Translations under genes and position numbers: made by a program | The notes under the pieces: model-generated | The model's input: only the letters and a program-made list of their open reading frames with translations | Told to the model about the DNA's origin: nothing | Database searches by the model: none | Source: an uncultured Sutterella sp. | GTDB taxonomy: Bacteria; Pseudomonadota; Gammaproteobacteria; Burkholderiales; Burkholderiaceae_F | NCBI GenBank assembly: GCA_900545335.1 | Contig: UQYP01000010.1 | Location: forward strand, 1-64,000 | Length of the DNA stretch: 64,000 nt | Reading direction: 5' to 3' | Part shown: piece by piece, positions 17,350 through 27,034 of the stretch | Layout of the letters: each line of letters starts with the position of its first letter | Position numbering within the stretch: position 1 is the stretch's first letter

Positions 17350-17882
17350 TTAAAAAAGGTCTTAGCATAAAGAACCGTTCCGTTGATGCCTTTGAGCGCA
17401 TTTTCCCGAAGCTCAGCGACCATACAGTACTCATCGGGCACCTCAAAAGGAAAGCGGATGGCAAATTGAGAGGCTTTTTTGTAACCGAATCTCGGATAGT
17501 AGTCTTTGTGTCCCAAAACTACGATGGCTGAGTAACCTAATTCTGCCGCTCTTTGGTGAGCTCTTTGGATAAGTTTTGAGCCGATCAAATTTCTCTGAAA
17601 AGCGGGAAGAACCGACAGCGGAGCAAGTGCCAATACTTCAAAGGATTGACTGTCGTTGATAATTTGAGCTTTGGTCAAAAGAATGTGTCCGACGATTTTG
17701 CCTTGCAGCGTTTGAGCTACTAAAGAAAGCTCCGGGACGAATGCCTCAGATTGTCTCAGTCTTTGAACAAGTAAGTGTTCCGTGTGATCACTTTCTTCAA
17801 GGTCACGGAATGCCGCCTCGATAAGTTCGTCAACTTCTTTGAAATCTTCAGGTTGTTCTTCTCTAATTGTGATATCAATCAT
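17346..17882 (-). CDS. GNAT N-acetyltransferase (YhbS-like)
   Basis: A 178-residue acetyl-CoA-dependent transferase. The central part VLALAPLSVLPAFQRNLIGSKLIQRAHQRAAELGY is the GNAT motif A that binds acetyl-CoA, although the usual RGxG loop is less strict here (QRNLIG). The LGHKDYYPRFGYKKAS segment is typical of the YhbS group. The acceptor substrate is unknown. Its 3' end overlaps the end of the frameshifted ATPase by four bases, tail to tail. Confidence 0.8.
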   Translation of the reverse strand: MIDITIREEQPEDFKEVDELIEAAFRDLEESDHTEHLLVQRLRQSEAFVPELSLVAQTLQGKIVGHILLTKAQIINDSQSFEVLALAPLSVLPAFQRNLIGSKLIQRAHQRAAELGYSAIVVLGHKDYYPRFGYKKASQFAIRFPFEVPDEYCMVAELRENALKGINGTVLYAKTFFN

Positions 17883-17902
17883 GTTGAGCTCTTGTTTTTG
17901 AA

Positions 17903-17938
17903 AAAAGCTTTCGGACTGTTGCCGGTACGAAAGCTTTT
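17903..17938 (-). terminator. Terminator after the cysteine desulfidase-like gene
   Basis: AAAAGCTTTCG (17903-17913) and CGAAAGCTTTT (17928-17938) form an 11-bp stem; the minus-strand exit continues as a T-rich run. Confidence 0.8.
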
Positions 17939-17952
17939 CTCTAAAAGGTTAA

Positions 17953-19233
17953 TTAGTTGCGGCGCATAATTTCAATGATTTTTTCGTCTGTCTGCTGCAT
18001 ACCTTTGGTAATCATCGCACCGAGATTATCAATGGTTTTTTCAACGTCAGCGGAGACAATGCCTTGGCCAGCAACGCCATGGCCGGCGAGAGCCAAAAAG
18101 CACCCTTTGTACGCAGTTTGGGCAGCCGTGTGAACCTTCATGGCGCAAGTGGACTTGGCGCCGTCGCAAACCATGCCGGACGTATCACTGATTACGTTAT
18201 TCATAGCCATGCAGGCTTGCTCAAAGGTGCCGGAGTTGAGGTACACCAACGCCATTGCAACGGCAGAAGCCGTAGCCGTATTGCCGCAGAATGCAGAAAG
18301 TGACGGGTAGTGCGACTTGATGTAAATGGCGCCTAAGTGCGACAAAATCAGAGCTCGGGCTAATTTTTCATCATCAGCTTTAACGAATTCGGCCATCTTG
18401 ACAACGGGAATCGTCGCCGTAATGCCCTGATTGCCGCTGCCGTAGTTACTCATAGCAGGAAGCGTGGCTCCGCCCATGCGTGCGTCTGACGCAGCTGCCG
18501 TGCAGGCAGCCATATTGTTGATGAGGTCAGAGCTCAGGATGCCGGCTTCGATTTGCTCATGGATCGTGCGGCCCAATTCAAGACCGTATTCGTGAGAAAG
18601 ACCTTCTGCGGCAAGCGCCATATTGATGTCTCTTGCCTGAAGGATAAAAGCAATATCTTCAAAAGGCGCGTTCATGGCAAAGTCGTAGATGGACTTTAAG
18701 CAGATCTCTTCTCCGCCCACACTGCTTTGACCTTCTGCGTTTGTGGCTATCGCCTGTTCTTTCTGATAGACCACTTCACCGTTTTTGCGTTCTTCAACAA
18801 TGCCGGTATGGTCCCCCTGGACCGTGACCTGAGCGGATTCGTCGCCCGCATAGGCAGTCGCACTGCAAAAGACAGCATCAAGGCTATCGGCGCGCTCAAT
18901 CGTGACACGTCCCTCTTCAATCATCGTCATTGCTTCTTTGACGTGAGCGGGAGTAACGGTTGCCAACACTTCAAGACCGGCATCGGGGTTGCCGCCCAAA
19001 GCGCCCACGGCAGCAGCAATGGGAAGCCCGATCTGACCTGTGCCGGGCACAAAGACGCCCATGGCATTTTTATAGAGGTTGTCACTGACAGCAACAGAGA
19101 GGCGTTGCGGCTTTTGTCCGAGAAGTCTTGCAGCATGAGCTGCGGCGTAGGCAATGGAAGTCGGTTCCGTACAGCCTAAGGCCGGCTGAACTTCCTTTTT
19201 GATGATCGCAATGAAGTGGTCCCATTGGCGCAT
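17953..19233 (-). CDS. cyuA: L-cysteine desulfidase / UPF0597 (YhaM-CyuA) family
   Basis: A 426-residue protein of the L-serine dehydratase alpha-like superfamily. Conserved cysteines that could hold a [4Fe-4S] cluster are seen in GCTEPTSIAYA near the N-terminus, in FCGNTATASA and in CDGAKSTCAMK. Family members convert L-cysteine to pyruvate, sulfide and ammonia under anaerobic conditions, and CyuA of E. coli is the best known. There is no adjacent cysteine transporter or CyuR-like regulator, so the assignment rests on sequence alone; a serine or other amino acid deaminase remains possible. Confidence 0.8.
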   Translation of the reverse strand: MRQWDHFIAIIKKEVQPALGCTEPTSIAYAAAHAARLLGQKPQRLSVAVSDNLYKNAMGVFVPGTGQIGLPIAAAVGALGGNPDAGLEVLATVTPAHVKEAMTMIEEGRVTIERADSLDAVFCSATAYAGDESAQVTVQGDHTGIVEERKNGEVVYQKEQAIATNAEGQSSVGGEEICLKSIYDFAMNAPFEDIAFILQARDINMALAAEGLSHEYGLELGRTIHEQIEAGILSSDLINNMAACTAAASDARMGGATLPAMSNYGSGNQGITATIPVVKMAEFVKADDEKLARALILSHLGAIYIKSHYPSLSAFCGNTATASAVAMALVYLNSGTFEQACMAMNNVISDTSGMVCDGAKSTCAMKVHTAAQTAYKGCFLALAGHGVAGQGIVSADVEKTIDNLGAMITKGMQQTDEKIIEIMRRN

Positions 19234-19258
19234 GTTTCTCTCTCCTAGTTATTAAAAA

Positions 19259-19289
19259 ATGGGCGCCGCTTATTTAGCGCAGCGCCCAT
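19259..19289 (-). terminator. Terminator after dedA
   Basis: On the minus strand ATGGGCGC (19289-19282) pairs with GCGCCCAT (19266-19259), with further inner pairing, and is followed by a T-run. Confidence 0.85.
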
Positions 19290-19297
19290 TATTGAAT

Positions 19298-19957
19298 TTA
19301 TTGTGCGGCTTCTTTTTGAGCTTTCTTTTTCTTTAAAAATTTTGAAAGCGCAATAGCGCACGTCGGTATCAGGGCAAAACCGATACCGCAAAGCAAAATA
19401 GTTGTCAGGTGGTCACGGATAAAGGGCATATTGCCAAAAAGGTGACCGGCCCAGATTAAACCGTACACCCATGCGAAAGCACCCGTGATGGAATAAAACT
19501 CAAAACGCCAGACAGGCATTGAGGCGGCTCCCGCAATAAGCGGAGCGAAGGTTCTGACGATGGGAACAAAACGGGCCAGGAAAACTGTTTTGCCGCCGTG
19601 CAGCAGATAGAACTGATGAGTCTTATTGAGGGCTTCCTGGTCAATCCAGCTGATGGAGCCGTCGTAGATTTTGTGTCCGAGCCAGGAGCCGATATAAAAG
19701 TTTGAGGTATTGCCGAGAATAGCCCCTAAAGTCACAACGCCTGTGAGCCACCACGGATCAATGGCTCCGGTTGCTGTCACTGCACCGGCTACAAACAAGA
19801 GAGAATCCCCGGGTAAAAATGCCATGACCACAATCCCTGTTTCCAGGAAAAAGATCATGAACATGATGACATAAATCAGAATGCCGTAATCATTGGCAAT
19901 CGTTATTAAAAAACGATCGGCATTCGTAAATAAATCAATGAATAAAGACCAATCCAT
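19298..19957 (-). CDS. DedA family membrane protein
   Basis: A 219-residue inner-membrane protein of the DedA/VTT superfamily, which acts in undecaprenyl-phosphate or phospholipid flipping and membrane homeostasis. Typical features are the early acidic ETGIVVMAFLPGDSLLFVAGA motif with its FLPGDS core, the GxxxGN/YxIG region and the FVPIVRTFAPLIAGAASMP motif with the conserved arginine. The C-terminus is rich in lysine and glutamine. It is divergent from mutL. Confidence 0.88.
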   Translation of the reverse strand: MDWSLFIDLFTNADRFLITIANDYGILIYVIMFMIFFLETGIVVMAFLPGDSLLFVAGAVTATGAIDPWWLTGVVTLGAILGNTSNFYIGSWLGHKIYDGSISWIDQEALNKTHQFYLLHGGKTVFLARFVPIVRTFAPLIAGAASMPVWRFEFYSITGAFAWVYGLIWAGHLFGNMPFIRDHLTTILLCGIGFALIPTCAIALSKFLKKKKAQKEAAQ

Positions 19958-20063
19958 AGTCGAGGGAGACCAAAGGTATTAAATTTTTTATGAACGGATG
20001 AGAGTTTAGCATTTTTGGGCATTAAGCGAACTTCAACTGTCTCAATGCTACAATTTCCGCATT

Positions 20064-21962
20064 ATGCAAGTACTCAATAACACAGAACATTCTCCGAAAA
20101 GAGCCATTAAAGAGCTCTCCGATCAACTGGTCAGCCAAATTGCCGCCGGTGAAGTCATCGAGCGGCCCGCTTCCGTTTTAAAAGAGCTCGTGGAAAACGC
20201 AATCGATGCGGATGCCACACGTATAGAGGTAAGACTTGAGTCGGGCGGCATTAAGCGGCTCACCGTCACCGATAACGGCAGGGGCATTCCCAAAGATGAG
20301 TTGCCCTTGGCTATAAAGCGTCATGCCACCAGCAAAATTCGTGATCTCAATGAGCTTGAGCACGTATTAAGTTTGGGTTTCAGAGGAGAGGCTTTAGCTT
20401 CGATTGCTTCTGTAAGTGCTCTGACTGTTACCTCCAGAACGTCAGAAGAGTCCTGCGCTTACAGTATTCATGAAGGTGAGGTGGGTGTTGCTGCGGGCAC
20501 TCAGGGAACAAAGGTTGATGTCGAAGACCTTTTTTTTAAGACGCCCGCGCGCCGCAAATTTTTAAAGTCAGAAGCAACTGAGGCCGCTCACTGCAAGATG
20601 GCGCTTGAGCGCATCGCGATTGCTCATCCGACGATTGAATTTCGATTGGTCAATAACGGCAAACCGGTTCTCATGCTGCCCGTTGAAGAAAGTCGCTCGC
20701 GCATCAATCGGATTTTGCCCGATGAATTTGCAAGAGCCCAGCGCGAGGTCTACGCTGAAACGGCTTCAGCCCGAGTGTACGGCTGGGTGGGGCTGCCTAC
20801 TGCAGGGCGCACCCGAACCGATGCTCAGTACTGCTATGTGAACGGCCGCTTTGTCCGAGATAAGCTCTTGGCTCATGCGATAAAAAGCGCCTACGCCGAT
20901 GTGCTTCACAATCAGCTGCAGCCCATGTACTGTCTTTTTGTCGATATTGATCCCGTTAAAGTGGACGTTAATGTGCATCCGACAAAAAGCGAGTTGCGCT
21001 TCAGAGACTCCCAATGGGTCCACCAGTTTGTGATGCACGCAGTGCAAAATGCGCTGGCTCCGGCTTTGGCCGGATTATCCGATGCGACTGAAAAAGAAAG
21101 TGATCAGGGGCTTCAAAATGAAGGCGGCCAAACGTCATCTTTTGATACCCGAGGGCAAGCAATGGGACACCCTGCAAGTCACGCACCCGCTTTCCGGTTG
21201 CGCGAATCAAGTGCTGCGCCCTACGAGCCCGGTCAGTTAAATCGTTATCTGGATTTTTATCAGACGCGCTCGGAAAGCACTTTCCAAAGAGGGCATACAG
21301 TGCCAGACGCCGTTGAGGCGATCAGGGCCGGTCTTTCCCAACAAAGTACTGCTGACCACCTGGCACTTTCTTATCCGCTGGGACGGGCTTTGGGGCAGAT
21401 AGGCGGCGTTTTCATCATTGCTGAAAACGATCTTGGGATGGTAGTGGTTGATATGCATGCGGCTCATGAGCGCATCGTTTACGAAAAGCTCAAAGAGCAG
21501 ATGGATGCACAGAAAATGGCTGTCCAGCAGCTCCTCATTCCTTTGGTTTTTCAGGCCGATGCTGAAGAGATGGCCACCTTTGAAGACAATCAGTCGCTTC
21601 TTTTGTCATTGGGAATTGAGTTGGAAGCGGCCTCACCCACGCATCTGCGCTTAAGAGCGGTGCCCGCGGTTCTTGCAGGCGATATTGAAAAAACAGGCGA
21701 AGCACTCATTTGCGAACTTCTAGCCGATATCAAGCGTTTCGGCGGCACGAGTCTTGTGGAAGAAAAGCGCAACGAAATCCTTGCAACCATGGCCTGCCAC
21801 GGTGCTGTCCGTGCACACCGTTATCTCAGCATCGAAGAGATGAATGCACTTTTGCGTCAAATGGAAAAAACCGAGCGCATTGATCAGTGCAATCACGGCC
21901 GACCCACCTGGGTGCAGGTGAATATGAGTGAGCTGGATCGCCTTTTTATGCGGGGTAAGTGA
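20064..21962 (+). CDS. mutL: DNA mismatch repair protein MutL
   Basis: A 632-residue GHKL ATPase that links MutS recognition to strand incision. The N-terminal ATPase motifs are intact (AAGEVIERPASVLKELVENAIDA, DNGRGI, GFRGEAL). The C-terminal domain carries the endonuclease motif as DMHAAHERIVYE, plus ACHGAVRA and CNHGRPT, so this MutL should be a nicking enzyme, as in organisms without MutH. The region of about residues 340-430 is a low-complexity linker. The stop overlaps the miaA start. Confidence 0.95.
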   Translation: MQVLNNTEHSPKRAIKELSDQLVSQIAAGEVIERPASVLKELVENAIDADATRIEVRLESGGIKRLTVTDNGRGIPKDELPLAIKRHATSKIRDLNELEHVLSLGFRGEALASIASVSALTVTSRTSEESCAYSIHEGEVGVAAGTQGTKVDVEDLFFKTPARRKFLKSEATEAAHCKMALERIAIAHPTIEFRLVNNGKPVLMLPVEESRSRINRILPDEFARAQREVYAETASARVYGWVGLPTAGRTRTDAQYCYVNGRFVRDKLLAHAIKSAYADVLHNQLQPMYCLFVDIDPVKVDVNVHPTKSELRFRDSQWVHQFVMHAVQNALAPALAGLSDATEKESDQGLQNEGGQTSSFDTRGQAMGHPASHAPAFRLRESSAAPYEPGQLNRYLDFYQTRSESTFQRGHTVPDAVEAIRAGLSQQSTADHLALSYPLGRALGQIGGVFIIAENDLGMVVVDMHAAHERIVYEKLKEQMDAQKMAVQQLLIPLVFQADAEEMATFEDNQSLLLSLGIELEAASPTHLRLRAVPAVLAGDIEKTGEALICELLADIKRFGGTSLVEEKRNEILATMACHGAVRAHRYLSIEEMNALLRQMEKTERIDQCNHGRPTWVQVNMSELDRLFMRGK

Positions 21963-22897
21963 TGGCTAGAGCCGTATTGCTGCTGGGGCCGACTGCAAGC
22001 GGGAAAACCGCATTAGGCGTAAGACTGGCTCATGCATTCAATGCAGAAATCATTTCGATTGATTCAGCGCTGGTGTACCGCGGGATGGATATCGGGACGG
22101 CGAAGCCAACGCTAAAAGAGCAGGAAGGAATCGTTCATCATTTAATCGATATCCGAGATCCTTTTGAAAGCTACAGTGCAGCGGATTTTTTTAAAGACTG
22201 TGAGAGACTTGTAACAGAAATCAGTGCCCGAGGAAAGCTCGCGCTCATTGTGGGCGGAACGATGCTTTATGCTAAAGCGCTCAAAGAGGGACTCAACCAA
22301 ATGCCTTCAAGTGACCTCGCGGTGCGTCAGGAAATTGAAGATGAGGCAAGGGCTAAAGGGTGGCCGGCTATGCACGAAGCATTAAGAAAGGTCGACTCAC
22401 TGACAGCTGAGCGCCTGCATCCGACGGACGCTCAGAGAATCAGCCGCGCGCTTGAAGTGTACCGCCAGACGGGGCACCCCATTTCTTTTTATCAGAATCA
22501 AAGAAGTGAAGGCTCCTGCCACACCTATTTAACTCTGGGGCTGATGCCAAAGAATCGGGCGCTTTTGCACGAGCGTATTGAAAAACGGTTTTTAATGATG
22601 ATTCAGGCGGGCTTTCTTAAAGAAGTGAAAGCTCTGATGGCTGATCCCCGCTTTGATCGAAATTGGCCCTCCATGCGGGCGGTGGGCTATCGTCAGGCAA
22701 TCGATTATCTTTCGGGAGAAATCGATTACGATCGATTCGTTTTATCAGGGGTGGCAGCAACGCGGCAATTGGCAAAACGTCAGATCACCTGGATGCGTTC
22801 CATGAGCGATCTCACCTCAATTGATCCCTTTGAAGGGGATCCGTATGAGAAGGCTTGTGCTTTAGTGTCTGATTTTCTAAAGGCTGAACAAATTTAA
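21962..22897 (+). CDS. miaA: tRNA dimethylallyltransferase
   Basis: A 311-residue enzyme that attaches dimethylallyl to A37 of tRNAs reading U-starting codons. The P-loop GPTASGKT, the DSALVYRGMDIGTAKP motif and the late QLAKRQITWMR tRNA-binding motif are present. ATG at 21962 shares one base with the mutL stop (TGATG), indicating translational coupling; a GTG three bases earlier is less likely. The mutL-miaA pairing is common in Proteobacteria. Confidence 0.95.
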   Translation: MARAVLLLGPTASGKTALGVRLAHAFNAEIISIDSALVYRGMDIGTAKPTLKEQEGIVHHLIDIRDPFESYSAADFFKDCERLVTEISARGKLALIVGGTMLYAKALKEGLNQMPSSDLAVRQEIEDEARAKGWPAMHEALRKVDSLTAERLHPTDAQRISRALEVYRQTGHPISFYQNQRSEGSCHTYLTLGLMPKNRALLHERIEKRFLMMIQAGFLKEVKALMADPRFDRNWPSMRAVGYRQAIDYLSGEIDYDRFVLSGVAATRQLAKRQITWMRSMSDLTSIDPFEGDPYEKACALVSDFLKAEQI

Positions 22898-22902
22898 AAA
22901 AT

Positions 22903-22935
22903 CGGCAGCACAATCAAAGAAATGATGCGCTGCCG
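22903..22935. terminator. Possible terminator between miaA and the SIMPL gene
   Basis: CGGCAGC (22903-22909) and GCTGCCG (22929-22935) form a 7-bp stem between two convergent genes. The T-run is short, so efficiency is uncertain. Confidence 0.45.
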
Positions 22936-22957
22936 TTTCAGTCTCATTCTTTCGATT

Positions 22958-23656
22958 CTAGTCTTTCAGGTAGTATTCAACCGTTGTTACAACTCTTACG
23001 CGTTTAACGTAAGGCGTGTTGCTGTCTCGATCATAGATCGTGAATTGTCCCTGGGAAGCTCTGCGGATTTTACCCAGTGTGCTTTCACTGTCTTCGGCAA
23101 ACTTCTGAGCGGTTGATCGAGCATTTTTGGTTGCTTCTTCAACCATTGCCGGTTTTATTTCATTTAAACCGTTAAATGAGAACTGAGTCCGGTAGTTTTG
23201 CGTAAAAAGCACCCCTTTTTGAATGAGTTCACTTTGGTGACTCATCGCCTTTAAAACGGTACCCACATCCGTAGTAGCAACCGAGACAGCCATTTCCATA
23301 CGGTAGCGCTCCGGCGGCAGGTTGTTGCCGTAAAAGTCGGCATGAAGGTCCTGTACGCTGGGCGTGCCGGAGGAAATATCTTCAGCTTTGATGCCTTGGC
23401 TCACCAAAAATTGTCTGATTTCATCGCTTTGATCCTGAGCTTTTTGGTAAAGCGCTGCCAAATCGTTGCCGGTGACCCGGAAGGTAACAGGCCAAATGAC
23501 GTAATCAGCCTCAACATTTCTTTCTGCCAAACCTTTGACGGTGACAACGCGATCGCGCTCGACGAAATGATCAATACCGGCTTTAAGTGATACGCCGACA
23601 GAAGCAATGCCGACAGCGACACAGATACCGGCTACCAGATTTTGCTGAATACTCAT
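22958..23656 (-). CDS. SIMPL domain protein (DUF541)
   Basis: A 232-residue protein with one N-terminal hydrophobic segment (about residues 7-26) that acts as a signal anchor, followed by a SIMPL/DUF541 domain: VTVKGLAERNVEADYVIWPVTFRVTGNDL at the start and PYVKRVRVVTTVEYYLKD at the end. It should face the periplasm. SIMPL proteins form ring-like oligomers and are linked to envelope or oxidative stress tolerance, but no enzymatic role is established. It stands alone between convergent miaA and the MATE gene. Confidence 0.8.
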   Translation of the reverse strand: MSIQQNLVAGICVAVGIASVGVSLKAGIDHFVERDRVVTVKGLAERNVEADYVIWPVTFRVTGNDLAALYQKAQDQSDEIRQFLVSQGIKAEDISSGTPSVQDLHADFYGNNLPPERYRMEMAVSVATTDVGTVLKAMSHQSELIQKGVLFTQNYRTQFSFNGLNEIKPAMVEEATKNARSTAQKFAEDSESTLGKIRRASQGQFTIYDRDSNTPYVKRVRVVTTVEYYLKD

Positions 23657-23761
23657 ACCGCCCCCTTGAGGTTTGTTTTCTGATATCTACTATCATAGAG
23701 CAGAGGTCGGAGGAAACAAAACCATTTTGCATTTTGTTTGGTTTGTTACCAAAGAAAAAAA

Positions 23762-23788
23762 ATCCCCCGGATTTTTTCTCCGGGGGAT
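23762..23788 (-). terminator. Terminator after the MATE gene
   Basis: ATCCCCCGG (23762-23770) and CCGGGGGAT (23780-23788) form a perfect 9-bp stem followed on the minus strand by a T-run. Confidence 0.88.
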
Positions 23789-23808
23789 CAGCGTGAAATC
23801 CAAAGGAT

Positions 23809-25218
23809 TTAAGCCATTTCTGCTGCTTTCTTTTGCACGGCCTCTTCTTCCCGAGTACGGATTTTTGAAACATAAAGCGCCGTAACGGCTAAAGAAACGC
23901 CGGCAAGGAATAAGCCTAAAGCCGTCATGCCCCAGAAGCCGTAGGCGGCCTGCGGTGCCATGAAGGGTTCACCCACAAATGCCATGTAGTAGCCGCCGAA
24001 AAGGCCCACGCCCCAAAGTAAGACACCGTAGATAATCATCGGCCAGAAGGTCACGCGGTAGCCTCTGAGGGCAAAGGAGCTCACGCACTGCATGGCATCA
24101 AAAACGTGATAAAGCACACCGAAGATAATCAGCGAGTAGCCGATGCGGATAACAGTATCATCGCTGGTGTAGAGCGAAAGCAAAAAGCCTCGTCCGAAAA
24201 AGAGCGTCAGGGCAACCAAGGTTGCAATGCTTACCGCAATTAAAAGACATTTCTTTGTTGCTTTTTCGGCAACGCTAGGCCACCCGGCTCCCAAACACTG
24301 GGAGACCAAAACCGTACAGGAAATACCGATCGAGAGCGCAATCATGTAGCACATGCTTGTGATATTGGCCACGATTTGGTGAGCAGAGACGGTAACGGCT
24401 CCAAAGCGTGAAATAAAGATTGCCATGAGCGTAAAAGAGCTCACTTCAAAGAAGGTGGAGAGCCCGATAGGGATACCGATTTTAAGCTGCGCCCACATAG
24501 CCCGGGGATCAGGACCATAGAATCGGCTGCAGCGCATCAGTTCATAGAAAGAGTCTTTCTTCCAGACGTAGATATAGACAAAGAAAGACAGCCACGTCAA
24601 AATCGTGGAAGATAGCGCAGCACCTGCGCCGCCCAATGCATCAAATCCCAGCCATCCGTACATGAAGACGGCGTTTAGCGGTGCTTTCAAAACGAGCATC
24701 GCCAAAGAGACGTACATTGTGACCTTGGGGCGGGAAACGGCAGCATTTAATGCGATGAAAGCGCGACCGCCCAAAGCGGCGGGCAGCCCCACCATGCTGA
24801 TTAAAAGGTATTGCGCGGCCATCTCTTTGACCGGTCCCTGAGCTTGGGCAAGACTCGTCCAGATTTCTGTGCAGCCTAAAAGCGGCATGCCGATAAAGCA
24901 CAGTAAAAGAGCAAGCCAGAGGCACTGCGAGAGTTCAAAGCCGATCTTTTCAAACTTTCTGGCCCCGAAGTGGTGACCGGCCAGAGGGCTCATACCCTGC
25001 AGGATACCGACCAATCCCATGAAGACCATGATCATGGAGGCAAGCCCCAAAGCAATGGCAGCCAAGTGGTCGGCGCCGAGGTGGCCGGCCATGATCGTGT
25101 CGATTGTCCCGCCGCCAACGATCGCAATGTTGGCAACAAAAATAGGACCGGCAAGCTTAGCAATCGCTCGCCCGGAGATATCCGGCGGGGTCAGGCGTTG
25201 AGGCAGAGGATGACTCAT
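23809..25218 (-). CDS. MATE family efflux transporter (NorM-like)
   Basis: A 469-residue inner-membrane protein with about 12 hydrophobic segments. It uses Na+ or H+ gradients to export cationic drugs or metabolites. MATE features include the early LAGPIFVANIAIVGGGTIDTIMAG stretch, QGMSPLAGHHFGA in the first half and the matching GISCTVLVSQCLGAG in the second. Its ATG overlaps the stop of the upstream glycosyltransferase gene by one base (TAATG), so the two are co-translated. A strong terminator follows. Confidence 0.88.
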   Translation of the reverse strand: MSHPLPQRLTPPDISGRAIAKLAGPIFVANIAIVGGGTIDTIMAGHLGADHLAAIALGLASMIMVFMGLVGILQGMSPLAGHHFGARKFEKIGFELSQCLWLALLLCFIGMPLLGCTEIWTSLAQAQGPVKEMAAQYLLISMVGLPAALGGRAFIALNAAVSRPKVTMYVSLAMLVLKAPLNAVFMYGWLGFDALGGAGAALSSTILTWLSFFVYIYVWKKDSFYELMRCSRFYGPDPRAMWAQLKIGIPIGLSTFFEVSSFTLMAIFISRFGAVTVSAHQIVANITSMCYMIALSIGISCTVLVSQCLGAGWPSVAEKATKKCLLIAVSIATLVALTLFFGRGFLLSLYTSDDTVIRIGYSLIIFGVLYHVFDAMQCVSSFALRGYRVTFWPMIIYGVLLWGVGLFGGYYMAFVGEPFMAPQAAYGFWGMTALGLFLAGVSLAVTALYVSKIRTREEEAVQKKAAEMA

Positions 25219-26933
25219 TATTCACCTTTATCGAATAAGACAAACCGTTCGTGATCGCGCGGTCGGAAGTATCGGCCGAGGATGGCAGAGTCTTCCAGAA
25301 GATTTTCTTTAAAAGCTTTTTCTGTTGTGAAGGCAAAACGGCAGCTTTCATTGTCTGAAAGCGGCAAACCGTAATAGGTAAAAAGGGTGTTTCTCACGGA
25401 ATCAAGCTCTTGGGCCTCAATGCAGTCATTTTGGTTAGCGTGAGCCTGATAATCGGTTATCGCTTCCTGTACCAACGGTTCATAGCTGCGGGCACGGTCT
25501 ATCACCGGTTCAAAAAGATAGACCGTGGTGATACTTAAAGCAGTGATGCCGACTGCGGCAAGCCACGGTCCTTTCCAGGCAACAACCTGCGAGTGATTCA
25601 TGCGCCACAAAACGAGGGCCAGCCAGACTAAAAGCGTCACAAAGCACAGGACAAAAAGCAGACCGTGCAAAGAGGCGGGGATGCCGGGCGCGAGGTTGAC
25701 AACCGACTTATACATCTTCGGAGGAACACCCGTCTGCCAGGCAAAAAAGTAGAGCCACAAGGCAACGAGAGCCAGCGTAAAGACCGTTGCCGAGAACCAG
25801 TCAAGAATATTTTCCTGAGAACGGCGTGCTGATAAGAGGCCGAATGCGGCTAAAACGCAAAGCGGAACCGTGATGATAATCATCAGACGGTCACCGCTCA
25901 CATGTCCGAAAATCGATAAAACGAAAAGCCCCAGGAACATCCAAAGCGGCAGTTTGATGTGCGTGCGGTCAAGCTGCTTTCTGAATGCGTAAAGAGCTAA
26001 AAGAGCAAAGGGCCAAAGGGGCCATAAAAACCAGATGAAGTTTTCCAGCGACCAGTACACATCAGCCGAGGCAATGAGACCCACAAAGTCCAATTGGGCC
26101 TGCCACCAGTTGGCAAACCAGGCGTCCACGGTTTCAATGGCAACAGCTACTCCCAAAATCGGCCAAATGAAAAATGTTGCAGCAGCCACTACGATAATGA
26201 GCATCGCGCGATTGATATAGGGCGTCTCATAGGCGTGGACTCTGGCGTGAATAAAAAGAGCCGTCACTAAAAGGACAATGCCTGCAAAAAGGTTTGCCGT
26301 GAGAACGGCAGCACCGGTTGCAATACCGGTTAAAAGCGGAGCAATGATATCGCGTCTTAACGTCCAGGCAAGAGAAAAATAAAAGACCGCGACAACGGCC
26401 AGAAGAGCCGATTCAACGTAAAGCTGTCTGCTGGGGACAAAAAGACCGAAGGTCGCCACAAACATTAAAAGAGCAGCATCGGCCACCACGCGGCCGTAGT
26501 CAATCGGAGAAGCTTCGCCTCCGAAGGCTAAAACAACGGGTTGGGCTTCTGCGCGGCGCGCAAGATACCATGTGCCGTACCAGATGCTTGAAGTGGCAAG
26601 TGCAAACCAAACCAGAACGCTCAGTCTGCTCGCACTGGCTTCAGAAAATATAAAACCGAAGAGCTTTGCAAAAATGGCAGAGACCCAGAAAGAAAGCGGT
26701 CCGTTGGTAACGTAATCAGCCTCGCCCAGTTTCGGTAAAAGCCAGCCGGCCGCATCGCTTTGCAGCATACCGTGAACGATGGCAAATCCCGTTAACTCGT
26801 AAGAGCTCCAAAAATCCCGCGACAAAAGGCCCGGAATAATGAAAGCGATCAGTAAGGCGAGAAGCGCCATGCGCGGCAATTTGCGGGCTGAGGCCGCAGA
26901 GGCGACAACCGGAGAGGGACGTTCTTCAAACAT
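25218..26933 (-). CDS. GT-C membrane glycosyltransferase (ArnT/PMT-like)
   Basis: A 571-residue polytopic protein with at least ten hydrophobic segments. The first periplasmic loop has the GT-C type acidic motif after TM1 (SRDFWSSYE) and a TNGPLSFW stretch typical of ArnT/PMT-like enzymes, which transfer a sugar from a polyprenyl-phosphate carrier to lipid A or protein. The acceptor and sugar are unknown. It is translationally coupled to the MATE gene. A role in envelope modification is inferred from family membership. Confidence 0.7.
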   Translation of the reverse strand: MFEERPSPVVASAASARKLPRMALLALLIAFIIPGLLSRDFWSSYELTGFAIVHGMLQSDAAGWLLPKLGEADYVTNGPLSFWVSAIFAKLFGFIFSEASASRLSVLVWFALATSSIWYGTWYLARRAEAQPVVLAFGGEASPIDYGRVVADAALLMFVATFGLFVPSRQLYVESALLAVVAVFYFSLAWTLRRDIIAPLLTGIATGAAVLTANLFAGIVLLVTALFIHARVHAYETPYINRAMLIIVVAAATFFIWPILGVAVAIETVDAWFANWWQAQLDFVGLIASADVYWSLENFIWFLWPLWPFALLALYAFRKQLDRTHIKLPLWMFLGLFVLSIFGHVSGDRLMIIITVPLCVLAAFGLLSARRSQENILDWFSATVFTLALVALWLYFFAWQTGVPPKMYKSVVNLAPGIPASLHGLLFVLCFVTLLVWLALVLWRMNHSQVVAWKGPWLAAVGITALSITTVYLFEPVIDRARSYEPLVQEAITDYQAHANQNDCIEAQELDSVRNTLFTYYGLPLSDNESCRFAFTTEKAFKENLLEDSAILGRYFRPRDHERFVLFDKGE

Positions 26934-26973
26934 GGGTACAGGCTAATGAATTTGACCTAGCTATTGTAACGAA

Positions 26974-27008
26974 AAAGAGGCAGTCCTTTGATCGATGACT
27001 GCCTCTTT
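26974..27008 (-). terminator. Terminator after rpmE2
   Basis: AAAGAGGCAGTC (26974-26985) and GACTGCCTCTTT (26997-27008) form a perfect 12-bp stem; on the minus strand the stem runs into further T residues. Confidence 0.88.
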
Positions 27009-27034
27009 GAAACGAGTAATTTTTGTTTGGAAAA